Origin: an uncultured Eubacteriales bacterium
GTDB taxonomy: Bacteria; Bacillota; Clostridia; Saccharofermentanales; UBA5734
Length of the DNA: 64,000 nt
Assembly (NCBI GenBank): GCA_903835065.1
Contig: CAILLO010000047.1
Location: 1 to 64,000 of the forward strand
Reading direction: 5' to 3'
Of this stretch, positions 52,141 to 59,928 are shown in pieces. The notes beneath the pieces are model-generated. The model did not search any database, was not told where the DNA came from, and was given only the letters and a program-made list of their open reading frames with translations. Position numbers and translations under genes: made by a program. Within the stretch, counting starts at the first letter, position 1. Every line of letters begins with the position of its first letter.

Positions 52141-52164
52141 CGCGTTTTCCGTCACCTGGGCCGC

Positions 52165-52192
52165 TTGAAACGGCCGATGAACGGAGTACCAT
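52165..52192 (+). promoter_or_regulatory. Candidate promoter of the phasin-ubiB operon
   Basis: TTGAAA (52165-52170), 16-bp spacer, TACCAT (52187-52192). Confidence 0.5.
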
Positions 52193-52256
52193 GGAATCAG
52201 CATCATCGGCATGACACCTGAAAGGATGCAGCCAGCATCGGAAAGGGAGGATCGCC

Positions 52257-52628
52257 ATGGAGGATTTCTTCGACAAATCTTTGAATTTCGGTCTCGGCCT
52301 CTTCGACTACACACGGGAGAAAGCGGAGCAGCTGGTCGACGAGATGGTCAAGCGCGGGGAAGTGCACCGCAAGGATGCCCAGGGCCTCGTCGGCGAGATC
52401 GTGAAGCGCGGCGAGGCCCAGCGCCAGGCCGTCGAGAAGTTCGTGCGCGACGAGGTCGACAAGGCCCTCGGAAAGACAGCCGAAGCGCTGCATATCCCCA
52501 AGAAGGAGTCGCCGGTCTCGGCCGAGGAGCTGCGGAAGATCGTCCGCGAGGAGATCGCCGCCGCGCTGAAGCCGAAGGCGCCCAGGGCGCCGAAGACGCC
52601 GTCAGCCCCCAACCCTCCGAAGAAGTGA
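52257..52628 (+). CDS. Phasin-superfamily (PhaF/COG3937-like) protein
   Basis: 123 aa, almost entirely amphipathic helix with heptad-like spacing (REKAEQLVDEMVKRGEVHRK, DAQGLVGEIVKRGEAQRQAV). A short Lys/Pro/Ala-rich tail (PKAPRAPKTPSAPNPPKK) resembles the histone-like tails of PhaF proteins. Phasins coat polyhydroxyalkanoate granules, but no PHA synthase is seen here. In Bacillota such proteins often sit next to ubiB-like genes, as here (27 nt gap), so the partner is probably the UbiB kinase. Confidence 0.8.
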   Translation: MEDFFDKSLNFGLGLFDYTREKAEQLVDEMVKRGEVHRKDAQGLVGEIVKRGEAQRQAVEKFVRDEVDKALGKTAEALHIPKKESPVSAEELRKIVREEIAAALKPKAPRAPKTPSAPNPPKK

Positions 52629-52655
52629 TCTGACCCGGCATCCGGGACGCACGGC

Positions 52656-54347
52656 ATGACCCTCTTCGGGCGCCGCCGCCTGCTGAGACGGTATCGCGCC
52701 ATCCTCGCGGTCTTCATCCGCCACGGCTTCGGGACCTTCCTGGACCGTCTGGGGATCCTGCAGCACGGCCGGGTCCGTGCGCGGCGCATGCCGCGCACGA
52801 ACCGGCACGCGGAACACGCCCTCTCCGTGGGGGCGAGGCTGCGGCTCGCCCTCGAGGAACTCGGTCCCACCTTCATCAAGCTCGGGCAGATCCTCAGCAC
52901 GCGCCCCGACATGCTGCCGCACGACGTGGTCGACGAACTCGAGAAGCTGCAGGACAGCGTCCCGCCGGTCCCGTTCGAATCCGTCCGCGCGGTCGTCGAG
53001 GAGTGCCTCGGCGCGCCTCTGGCGGAGCTCTTCACCGACTTCGACCCGGTCCCCCTCGCGGCGGCCTCCGTCGCGCAGGTCCACCGCGCCACGGCCCACA
53101 ACGGCCGGAAGGTCGTCGTGAAGGTCCTGCGCCCGGACATCGAGGAGACGATCGACCAGGACCTGCAGATCCTCCACGACCTCGCAGAATTCCTCGACAA
53201 GAAGACACGCCTCGGCGACCTCTACGACTTCACCTCGATGGCCAAGGAGTTCGACAACACGATCCACACCGAACTCGACCTGCGCATCGAAGGCGAGAAC
53301 ACCGACGCGTTACGCAAGCTCACGGCGCGCGACGAGGGCATCAAGGTGCCCGAAGTCGTCTGGACGCACACGGCGCACAACGTCCTCACGCTCGAGTTCA
53401 TCGACGGCTACGCCATGAAGGAGCTCGAACGCAAGGAATTCACGTGCGTCGACAAGAAGAAGGTCGCGGTCCGGCTCGCGACGTCGGTGCTCAACCAGAT
53501 CCTGCGCGACGGATTCTTCCACGCCGACCCGCATCCCGGCAACCTGATCGTGCTGGAGGACGGCACGGTGGCCTTCATCGACCTCGGCATGGTCGGCCGC
53601 CTCAACGGCGACCGGCGCGTGCTCTTCCTCGAGATGCTGGCCGGGCTGGTCCAGAAGGACAGCCGCATGCTGGTGCAGGCCATCATGGACCTCGACTCCA
53701 TGACCGGACCCGTCAACACGCGCCGCCTGCAGGGCGAACTCGACCTGCTGCGCGACCGCTTCCTCGAGCTCCCGTTCGAGGAGATCAAGCTCGGCGCCCT
53801 GTTCGGCGAGATCTTCGCGCTGGCCTTCTCCTACCGCATCCGGCTGCCGGGCGAGTTCACGATGCTGTCCAAGACCCTCGCCACGCTCGAGGGCGTCGTG
53901 GAGCGCATCGCGCCGGAGGTCAGCCTGTTCGAGGTGGCGGCGCCGATCGTCAAGGAACGCATGAAGGACCTCTACTCGTTCGACCGCATCAAGCACGACG
54001 CGTTGCAGGCCGCCTCCGAGTACGGCCACCTGCTGAGCGGCCTGCCGGGGTTCCTCACGAACTTCATGCGCAAGGTCGAGGACGAGAACTACACCGTCAA
54101 GCTGCGGCACGAGAACTTCGAAGTCTACATGGGGCGCATCAGCAAGGGCGTCAGCCGGATCTCGCTCAGCATCGCCCTCCTGTCCGTGAGCATCCTCACC
54201 GTCGGCCTGGCGGTCGCGCTCGGCACGGGCCTCCCGGTGGGGAGCAGCCTGCTGCCAGTGCTGACGGTCTTCGTGGAGGCGGGGCTCGGGATCATCGTGG
54301 CGCTGCTGGCCTGGCTTCTTGTGACCATCCTGACGACAAAAAAGTAG
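52656..54347 (+). CDS. ABC1/UbiB (AarF) family atypical protein kinase
   Basis: 563 aa. Family marks: KLGQ (Lys75-Gln78 in FIKLGQILSTRPDMLP), the Ala-rich nucleotide loop PLAAASVAQVHRA, VVVKVLRPDIEE (ATP-site Lys), ELDLRIEGENTDAL, HADPHPGNLIVLEDG and AFIDLGMVGRL (DFG-like Asp). Two C-terminal membrane helices (about residues 497-560) anchor it. UbiB proteins have ATPase activity and support ubiquinone synthesis in aerobes; in anaerobes without ubiquinone the role is open, perhaps lipid handling. It is paired with a phasin-like gene. Confidence 0.9.
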   Translation: MTLFGRRRLLRRYRAILAVFIRHGFGTFLDRLGILQHGRVRARRMPRTNRHAEHALSVGARLRLALEELGPTFIKLGQILSTRPDMLPHDVVDELEKLQDSVPPVPFESVRAVVEECLGAPLAELFTDFDPVPLAAASVAQVHRATAHNGRKVVVKVLRPDIEETIDQDLQILHDLAEFLDKKTRLGDLYDFTSMAKEFDNTIHTELDLRIEGENTDALRKLTARDEGIKVPEVVWTHTAHNVLTLEFIDGYAMKELERKEFTCVDKKKVAVRLATSVLNQILRDGFFHADPHPGNLIVLEDGTVAFIDLGMVGRLNGDRRVLFLEMLAGLVQKDSRMLVQAIMDLDSMTGPVNTRRLQGELDLLRDRFLELPFEEIKLGALFGEIFALAFSYRIRLPGEFTMLSKTLATLEGVVERIAPEVSLFEVAAPIVKERMKDLYSFDRIKHDALQAASEYGHLLSGLPGFLTNFMRKVEDENYTVKLRHENFEVYMGRISKGVSRISLSIALLSVSILTVGLAVALGTGLPVGSSLLPVLTVFVEAGLGIIVALLAWLLVTILTTKK

Positions 54348-54420
54348 ACCGGTACTCCGGTCGCTTCTCCGGACCGCGGTCTTTATGCACAAACCCGAAC
54401 TTCTTCCTCCCTGCGTACCT

Positions 54421-54437
54421 CCGATTCTCCGAATCGG
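54421..54437. promoter_or_regulatory. Perfect dyad upstream of the ldh promoter
   Basis: CCGATTC (54421-54427), TCC, GAATCGG (54431-54437): a perfect 7-bp inverted repeat 15 nt before the ldh -35. It could be a regulator site or the 3' hairpin of ubiB; it is not a Rex consensus. Confidence 0.35.
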
Positions 54438-54452
54438 CAGGCCCTCCACGCC

Positions 54453-54481
54453 TTGCCCCGGTCCGCCCCTCATCGTATGAT
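54453..54481 (+). promoter_or_regulatory. Promoter of ldh
   Basis: TTGCCC (54453-54458), 17-bp spacer, TATGAT (54476-54481). Confidence 0.65.
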
Positions 54482-54538
54482 GTGCGAGGTATCCCAATAA
54501 TGGGCGGGAATTGGCTTTCCATTGAGGAGAAGAACGAC

Positions 54539-55486
54539 ATGAAGAAGGGTTCCAAGGTCGCCATCATCGGAGCGGGGTTCGTCGGCGCATCGGCCGCCTA
54601 TGCCATGGCCATCAACCAACTGTGCAACGAGCTCGTGCTCATCGACGTCAACAAGGAGAAGGCCATCGGCGAAGCCGACGACATCAGCCACGCCCTCGCG
54701 TTCCTCGGCCAGATGGACATCTACGCGGGCGACTACAGCGACGTCAAGGACTGCGACGTCATCGTCGTCACGGCAGGAGCCAACCGCAAGCCCGGCGAGA
54801 CCCGCCTCGACCTCGCGAAGAAGAACGTCGCGATCGCCCGGGACATCACCACCAACATCATGGCGCACTACAACACGGGCGTGATCCTGGTCGTCTCCAA
54901 CCCCGTCGATATCCTGACCTACATGATCACCAAGTGGTCCGGCCTGCCCAAGGGACGCGTCCTTGGCACCGGCACCGTGCTCGACAGCCTGCGCTTCCGC
55001 TACCTGCTCAGCAAGAAGTTCGACGTCGACGTCAAGAACATCCACGGCTACATGATCGGCGAGCACGGCGACTCCCAGATTCCCGCCTGGAGCGCGACGC
55101 ACATCGCCGGCCTCAGCATCGAGGAGTACTGTGAGACGTCCGGCATCGTCTTCACCGACGAGGAGCGCGCCGCCATCATCGAGAACACCAAGAAGGCCGG
55201 CGCCAACATCATCAAGAACAAGGGCGCGACCTATTACGCGATCGGCATCACCATCAATACGATCGTCGAGACCCTGCTCAAGAACCAGAACACCATCCGC
55301 ACGGTCGGCAGCGTGATCGACGGCCCCTACGGCATGCACGACGTCGTGCTGAGCCTCCCGTCCGTCGTCAGCCGCAACGGCGTCGAGAAGGTGCTGGAGC
55401 TCAAGCTGACCGACAAGGAGCTCGATGGCCTCAAGGCTTCCGCCGAGGCCGTCCGTCTCGTCCTCGCCGAAGTCAAGGACCTGTAG
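54539..55486 (+). CDS. ldh: L-lactate dehydrogenase family protein (specificity uncertain)
   Basis: 315 aa. NAD-binding KVAIIGAGFVGASAA with Asp36 in VLIDVN selecting NAD. The mobile loop is AGANRKPGETRLDL (catalytic Arg89), the substrate Arg is in SLRFRYLLS, and the catalytic His176 is in IGEHGDSQIP. The length and the ATYYAIG stretch near residue 240 fit L-LDH. Residue 83, equivalent to Gln102 of Bacillus LDH, is Arg as in malate dehydrogenases, so lactate, malate or both could be substrates. ATG 54539 follows GAGGAG; an upstream ATG at 54500 adds 13 residues. Its own promoter and a strong terminator frame it as a single-gene unit. Confidence 0.9.
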   Translation: MKKGSKVAIIGAGFVGASAAYAMAINQLCNELVLIDVNKEKAIGEADDISHALAFLGQMDIYAGDYSDVKDCDVIVVTAGANRKPGETRLDLAKKNVAIARDITTNIMAHYNTGVILVVSNPVDILTYMITKWSGLPKGRVLGTGTVLDSLRFRYLLSKKFDVDVKNIHGYMIGEHGDSQIPAWSATHIAGLSIEEYCETSGIVFTDEERAAIIENTKKAGANIIKNKGATYYAIGITINTIVETLLKNQNTIRTVGSVIDGPYGMHDVVLSLPSVVSRNGVEKVLELKLTDKELDGLKASAEAVRLVLAEVKDL

Positions 55487-55514
55487 CGCGGAACCGCGGA
55501 TCGTCCGCGTTGGA

Positions 55515-55548
55515 AAGAGCCCGTCCCGGAAGTCCGGGGCGGGCTCTT
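55515..55548. terminator. Bidirectional terminator between ldh and the DUF4153 gene
   Basis: AAGAGCCCGTCCCGG (55515-55529) pairs over 15 bp with CCGGGGCGGGCTCTT (55534-55548), with one T/G wobble and a 4-nt loop. It lies between convergent genes; the T-runs are short on both sides. Confidence 0.75.
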
Positions 55549-55570
55549 CGCTGTTTCAGGTGTCGGGACG

Positions 55571-57409
55571 TCAGCCTGCCTTCACCAGCAGATAGCCCGT
55601 GAAGTTCACGTCCTGGAAGGTCATTCCGGTGCCGGATCCGAGCGTCGTGACGTTGATCTGCTCCGGCACGAGGGCGAACGTCGCGCCGCCCGCCGAGCCG
55701 GTCCAGGTGACGGTCGCGTGGGAGATGGGCGTCCCGGTCTTCGTGCTGTCGGGGTAGGCCGCGATCACGTCCTTCAGGTAGGCGGCGAGATCCAGGTCGA
55801 CGACGCGGGCTCCGTCCTTCCAGATCGTCACGACCATCGTGGCCGGATCCACCGTCGTGTCGTAGCCGGAGGTCTTCGGCGCGGGCGCGGCCTGGCCGGA
55901 GGTGCCGTAGAACCGTGCCGGGACGAGCAGGTCGTAGCCGCTCACGTCCAGCGAACCGTTGACGGAGAGGTCGGACGAGAAGTTGTAGTAGGTCGAGCCC
56001 GTGTCGGGGTTGGTGACGGGTGCGAGGGTCGAGATCCCCAGCGCGTCGAGCTGGACCTTGGCGGCGGTCGCGTCGGAGGGAAGGGCGCGCAAGGAGGACA
56101 GGCCGTAGCCTTTGGAGAACCAGGACGCAATGGAGGAGAGCTGCGCGGTGTCTTCCTTGGACAGGGTCGGAGCGGAACCCATGGTGGGCAGCGTCAGCTT
56201 GCCGTCCGACAGAAGGCCGTACGACGCGACGATGCGGTCGAAGCGCGCGTTCTGGGAGGCGCGGGCGATCGAGAAGCAGCTCAGCGGGCCGACGACCGCG
56301 ATCACGGCCACGAGGGCGAGCGTCGCGGGCAGGAGGGCGGGGAGACGGAAGGGGGCCTTCGAGCGGACCGCGAGGACGACGGTGATGGCGATGACCCACA
56401 GTCCGGCCAGCAGGCCGAGGTAGCGGATTTCGGTGAAGCCGTACGCGGCGATCCGGATCGATAGCGACAGCATCATCATCGCCTCGAGCGGAAGCAGGAC
56501 GAAGGGCATCCAGCGGGAATAGGCGTTCGCGAACTTCGATTTCGCGCGCAGGGGAATCAGCACGGTGCCGACGAGCAGCACGACGGCGGCGAACCAGAAG
56601 ACGAGGTTGAAGACCATGTTCGAGGGCATGACGAGGGTGAAGGCGATCTTGAGGAGATAGCCCAGCAGGATCAGGGTGTAGGCCAGCGTGATGGGGGCGA
56701 CGATGTAGAGGGCCAGCATCTTCATGAAGAGGGGGTACTCGCGCTCGGGGACCTCCTGGTCGGGCCGGAGGACGCCGGAAAGGAAGTACACCGGAGCGAA
56801 GAGCGTCCAACAGGCGGCGATGATGTCGAGGTAGATCTTGGGATCGACATGCAGGACGAAGAGAATGTCGGACGCAGCGACGACGCCGCACAGGCCGCCG
56901 AAGAGCACGGAGGTGAAGACGCCGGTCGTGAATAGGCGGAAGAAGAGGTGGATCTGCTCGCGGACGAAGCCGGCACGGGCCGGGAAACGGGGAATCGCGA
57001 TGAAGAGCAGGACCGAGGCGAACGAGAGGCCGACCACGCGGGCCGGGAGGACGGAGCCGGTCAGGCCGTTCGACCCGGTGGTGAGGAACAGGCCGTAGAG
57101 GGCGAGCAGCGCCACGACGACCGCCTGGGAGAGCCAGCGCGGCAGGAGGAGGCGGTCCTCGCCCTTTCCGAAGAGGCGCTCGACGAGCAGGACGACGGCG
57201 GCGGAGAAGGGCAGGCCGATCGCGAGGGTCATCTCGATGCGACCGAGGATCTCCTGGCCGGCGGTCGAGAGGTCGCCGTGGTTCTGGACGACGAAGCAGA
57301 CACCGACGAGGACGGCGAAGAACAAGGTCACGGGGAAGCGGAGGAGGACCTGGGAAAGGCCGCGCTTCATGCTCTGGAGCCAGCGGGTGAGGAAGTTCGG
57401 GTTCGCCAT
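55571..57409 (-). CDS. DUF4153 domain-containing membrane protein
   Basis: 612 aa. About twelve membrane helices fill roughly residues 20-385, followed by a ~230-residue C-terminal domain predicted outside the membrane (from about ARASQNARFDRIVASYGLLS). The N-terminal SQVLLRFPVTLFFAVL and the middle KMLALYIVAPITLAYTLILL match DUF4153 proteins. Function is unknown; members are often near sensor or stress genes. ATG 57409 has AGAGGTG upstream; the longer frame to 57463 overlaps the next gene's intergenic region. It follows a zinc-ribbon membrane protein in the same direction (55 nt gap), probably one operon. Confidence 0.82.
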   Translation of the reverse strand: MANPNFLTRWLQSMKRGLSQVLLRFPVTLFFAVLVGVCFVVQNHGDLSTAGQEILGRIEMTLAIGLPFSAAVVLLVERLFGKGEDRLLLPRWLSQAVVVALLALYGLFLTTGSNGLTGSVLPARVVGLSFASVLLFIAIPRFPARAGFVREQIHLFFRLFTTGVFTSVLFGGLCGVVAASDILFVLHVDPKIYLDIIAACWTLFAPVYFLSGVLRPDQEVPEREYPLFMKMLALYIVAPITLAYTLILLGYLLKIAFTLVMPSNMVFNLVFWFAAVVLLVGTVLIPLRAKSKFANAYSRWMPFVLLPLEAMMMLSLSIRIAAYGFTEIRYLGLLAGLWVIAITVVLAVRSKAPFRLPALLPATLALVAVIAVVGPLSCFSIARASQNARFDRIVASYGLLSDGKLTLPTMGSAPTLSKEDTAQLSSIASWFSKGYGLSSLRALPSDATAAKVQLDALGISTLAPVTNPDTGSTYYNFSSDLSVNGSLDVSGYDLLVPARFYGTSGQAAPAPKTSGYDTTVDPATMVVTIWKDGARVVDLDLAAYLKDVIAAYPDSTKTGTPISHATVTWTGSAGGATFALVPEQINVTTLGSGTGMTFQDVNFTGYLLVKAG

Positions 57410-57464
57410 GGACGGCACCTCTTTCGTGCTCCGCCGGTGGCCCGGCGGGCGGCCTCGGGTCATC

Positions 57465-57818
57465 TCACGCGTGCAGGGAAGCGCCGCAGAAGCCGCAGAA
57501 GCCGGCGCCGGGAGGGCTGAAGCGGTGGCAGGCCGGACAGGAGGCGGCGCCGCAATCGGCGCAGAAGGCGTATTCCGCAGGAACGGGCCGGCCGCAGTGG
57601 TCGCAGGTCCGGGAGGCGGGCGCGGTCGGAGTCAGGTCCGGGGCGAAGCGCTCGTCGTAGGACGGGACATAGGGCGCGGGGACGATGGGATTGGCGTGGA
57701 AGACGTCCCTGGGGGCGCGGCGCTTCCGGAAGACCACGACCAGCACCGTGCCGACGGCCGCCAGCGCGAGCAGGGCCAGAGAACCGTAGAGCAGCAGGAT
57801 TCCGTCGACCGGGTTCAT
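57465..57818 (-). CDS. Zinc-ribbon membrane protein
   Basis: 117 aa. One N-terminal membrane helix (about residues 5-29: GILLLYGSLALLALAAVGTV), a Pro-rich linker, then a double zinc ribbon: CDHCGRPV...CADCG followed by CPACHRF...CGFCG. Such DZR/zinc-ribbon membrane proteins are common beside large membrane proteins in Clostridia, but no function is known. AAGGAGG lies 6 nt before the ATG. The open frame extends to 58013, but that part overlaps the divergent promoter region and lacks signals. Confidence 0.8.
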   Translation of the reverse strand: MNPVDGILLLYGSLALLALAAVGTVLVVVFRKRRAPRDVFHANPIVPAPYVPSYDERFAPDLTPTAPASRTCDHCGRPVPAEYAFCADCGAASCPACHRFSPPGAGFCGFCGASLHA

Positions 57819-57840
57819 CGTGCGTCCTCCTTTTCCTCCC

Positions 57841-57869
57841 ATCATAGCAGATGGGAAAGGACGCGCCAA
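57841..57869 (-). promoter_or_regulatory. Promoter of the zinc-ribbon/DUF4153 operon
   Basis: On the minus strand: TTGGCG (57869-57864), 17-bp spacer, TATGAT (57846-57841). Confidence 0.65.
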
Positions 57870-57880
57870 ACGCCCCGGCA

Positions 57881-57909
57881 TTGCCTTTCGGCGGGGCATC
57901 CCGTACACT
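57881..57909 (+). promoter_or_regulatory. Promoter of the oxidoreductase gene
   Basis: TTGCCT (57881-57886), 17-bp spacer, TACACT (57904-57909). It is divergent from the promoter at 57841-57869 without overlapping it. Confidence 0.65.
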
Positions 57910-57955
57910 TGCCTCATCGGCCCGGCCCCCAGGCGGCGGGCCCACGGAGGAACGC

Positions 57956-59083
57956 ATGAGATACGCCCTCGTCGGTTGCGGCAAGGTCGCGGAGAAGCAC
58001 CTGAAGGCCGCACTGGACCACCGGGACCGGCTGGAGATCGTCGCCCTCGTCGACCGCGACGCGACGGCGCCCGGACGCCTGCTCGACCGCTGCGGCATCG
58101 GGCGGAAGGAAAGGCTCGGGATCCGCATCTTCTCCGACCACCGCGAGATGCTGCGCGAAGCCCGTCCCGAGCTCGTCGCGATCACGACGCCGAGCGGCAC
58201 GCATGCCGCGATCGGTCTCGACGCGGTCGCCGCCGGCGCGCACGTCCTGGTCGAGAAGCCCCTGACGCTCGACCTTGTGGAGGCGGACCGGCTCGTCGTC
58301 GCCGCGCGCCAGGCTGGCGTGCGGATCGCGGTCGGCCACATGTACCGGTTCTTCCCGATGGTCGCGATGCTGCGCGAGGACCTGGTGGCCGGCCGGTTCG
58401 GCCGCATCCTGTTCGGCGACGTCAAGGTGCGCTGGGGACACGGGCAGGACTACTACGACCAGGCCTCGTGGCGCGGGACCTGGGCCGCCGACGGCGGCGC
58501 GCTGATGAACCAGAGCGTGCACGCCTTCGACCTGATGACCTGGCTGATGGGCCACGAGCCGGCGCCTATCCTCGACGTCACCGGGACGGTCTCCCGGATG
58601 GCCCGGAACATCCAGGCCGAGGACTACGGGGCGGCCGTCCTCCGGTTCCGGAGCGGCGCGGACTGCCTGCTCGAGGGCACGACCCTCACCGACCCGCACC
58701 GCAAGGAGGCGTCGTTCTTCGTGCAGGGGACCGACGGGTTCGTGCGCGCCGGACTCCGCAAGGGGATTCCGCACGTGGAGATCCGCGACGGCAGGGGCCG
58801 GAGTCTGGTCGGGAAATATCTGCGCCGCTGGCTGCGCGAATCGATGCGCACGCGGACCGGCCGTCTCGCCCTGCGGCGGCTGGGCAACGCCCACAGCGGC
58901 CTCTACGGCGACCTGCTCGACGCGATCCGCGACGGCCGCGACCCCCGCGCCGACGGCGTCTCGGGGCGCGACGCCCTTGAGCTCGTCCTCGCGATCTACC
59001 GCTCCGCCCGCACCCGACTCCCGGTCTCCCTGCCGCTGGCCGAAGGGTCGACGAGGGAGATGGAGGGTTTTTTCGACGCCTGA
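57956..59083 (+). CDS. Gfo/Idh/MocA family oxidoreductase
   Basis: 375 aa. N-terminal Rossmann fold: YALVGCGKVAEKHLKAAL, ITTPSGTHAAIGLDAVAAGA and the family hallmark HVLVEKPLTLD (EKP with catalytic Lys). The C-terminal GFO_IDH_MocA_C domain contains HGQDYYDQASWRGTWAADGG, MNQSVHAFDLMTWLMG (catalytic His) and DGVSGRDALELVLAIYRSA. Members oxidise or reduce sugars, often UDP-sugars (WlbA-like) in surface polysaccharide synthesis. The WRGTWAxDGGGALxNQxxHxxDL pattern is the one seen in such UDP-sugar dehydrogenases. ATG 57956 follows CGGAGG. The TspO-like gene is 38 nt downstream. Confidence 0.9.
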   Translation: MRYALVGCGKVAEKHLKAALDHRDRLEIVALVDRDATAPGRLLDRCGIGRKERLGIRIFSDHREMLREARPELVAITTPSGTHAAIGLDAVAAGAHVLVEKPLTLDLVEADRLVVAARQAGVRIAVGHMYRFFPMVAMLREDLVAGRFGRILFGDVKVRWGHGQDYYDQASWRGTWAADGGALMNQSVHAFDLMTWLMGHEPAPILDVTGTVSRMARNIQAEDYGAAVLRFRSGADCLLEGTTLTDPHRKEASFFVQGTDGFVRAGLRKGIPHVEIRDGRGRSLVGKYLRRWLRESMRTRTGRLALRRLGNAHSGLYGDLLDAIRDGRDPRADGVSGRDALELVLAIYRSARTRLPVSLPLAEGSTREMEGFFDA

Positions 59084-59121
59084 GCCGTCCGCCGCGCAAG
59101 CTTCCCCGCAAGGAGGTCCGT

Positions 59122-59928
59122 ATGGTTTCGACGAACCGCTCCCGGATTCTTCCCATCGCCTGGCTCAACGCCCTCGGATTCCTCGTCGTCTTCGCCGTCA
59201 ATTCCGTCTCCGCGACCGGCCTGATCAACGGGAAGACGCCCGGGGAGCTCTCGGACGGCATCAAGAATCTCTTCGTGCCGGCCGGACTCACCTTCGCGAT
59301 CTGGGGCGCGATCTACCTGGCCCTGGCCGCCTTCACCGCTTTCCAGTTCCGCAGGCCCGACGAGGCGCGCGGGGTCGGGCTTCCCTATCTCCTGTCCTGC
59401 GCCGCGAACGTCGCCTGGATCTTCCTCTGGCATTACCAGCAGGTCGCCCTGTCGATGGTCGCGATGGTAGTCCTGCTCGCCTGCCTCCTGTGGATCGAAC
59501 GCCTCCAGACGAAGGCGCTGTCGCTGCGGGTTCGCCCCGACCGCGCCGCCTACTGGCTTTCGGTCGTCCCGTTCCGCATCTACCTCGGCTGGATCGCCGT
59601 CGCCACGATCGCCAACGCGACTGCCTTGCTCGTGGTGGCCGGCTGGGACCGATTCGCGATCGCCGAGTCCACCTGGACGGTCGTGGCGGTCGTCGTCGCG
59701 GCCGCGCTCGCCCTGCTTCGCCTGCTGCTGCTGCGCGACGCCGCCTTCGCGGCCGTCGTCCTGTGGGCGTTCTGCGGCATCCTGATCCGGCACATGACCA
59801 CCTTCGGGGCGCAGTACCGCGACGTGGTCGGCGCGACGGCGGTCCTGTCGCTCGTCCTCCTGTCCGGCATCGCCGTGACGGTCGCCGCCGCCGCGCGCCG
59901 CTGCAAGGGAAGTGGCGCCGCATCGTGA
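59122..59928 (+). CDS. TspO/MBR-like tryptophan-rich membrane protein
   Basis: 268 aa with about seven to eight membrane helices, longer than classical five-helix TspO (~160 aa). The core recalls TspO: VPAGLTFAIWGAIYLALAAF (the PAG..WxxIY pattern) and SCAANVAWIFLWHYQQVALS. TspO-type proteins bind porphyrins or lipids; this extended form is found in Gram-positive bacteria without a proven role. AAGGAGG precedes the ATG. Its stop overlaps the acyltransferase start (GTGA), so the two are translationally coupled. Confidence 0.75.
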   Translation: MVSTNRSRILPIAWLNALGFLVVFAVNSVSATGLINGKTPGELSDGIKNLFVPAGLTFAIWGAIYLALAAFTAFQFRRPDEARGVGLPYLLSCAANVAWIFLWHYQQVALSMVAMVVLLACLLWIERLQTKALSLRVRPDRAAYWLSVVPFRIYLGWIAVATIANATALLVVAGWDRFAIAESTWTVVAVVVAAALALLRLLLLRDAAFAAVVLWAFCGILIRHMTTFGAQYRDVVGATAVLSLVLLSGIAVTVAAAARRCKGSGAAS

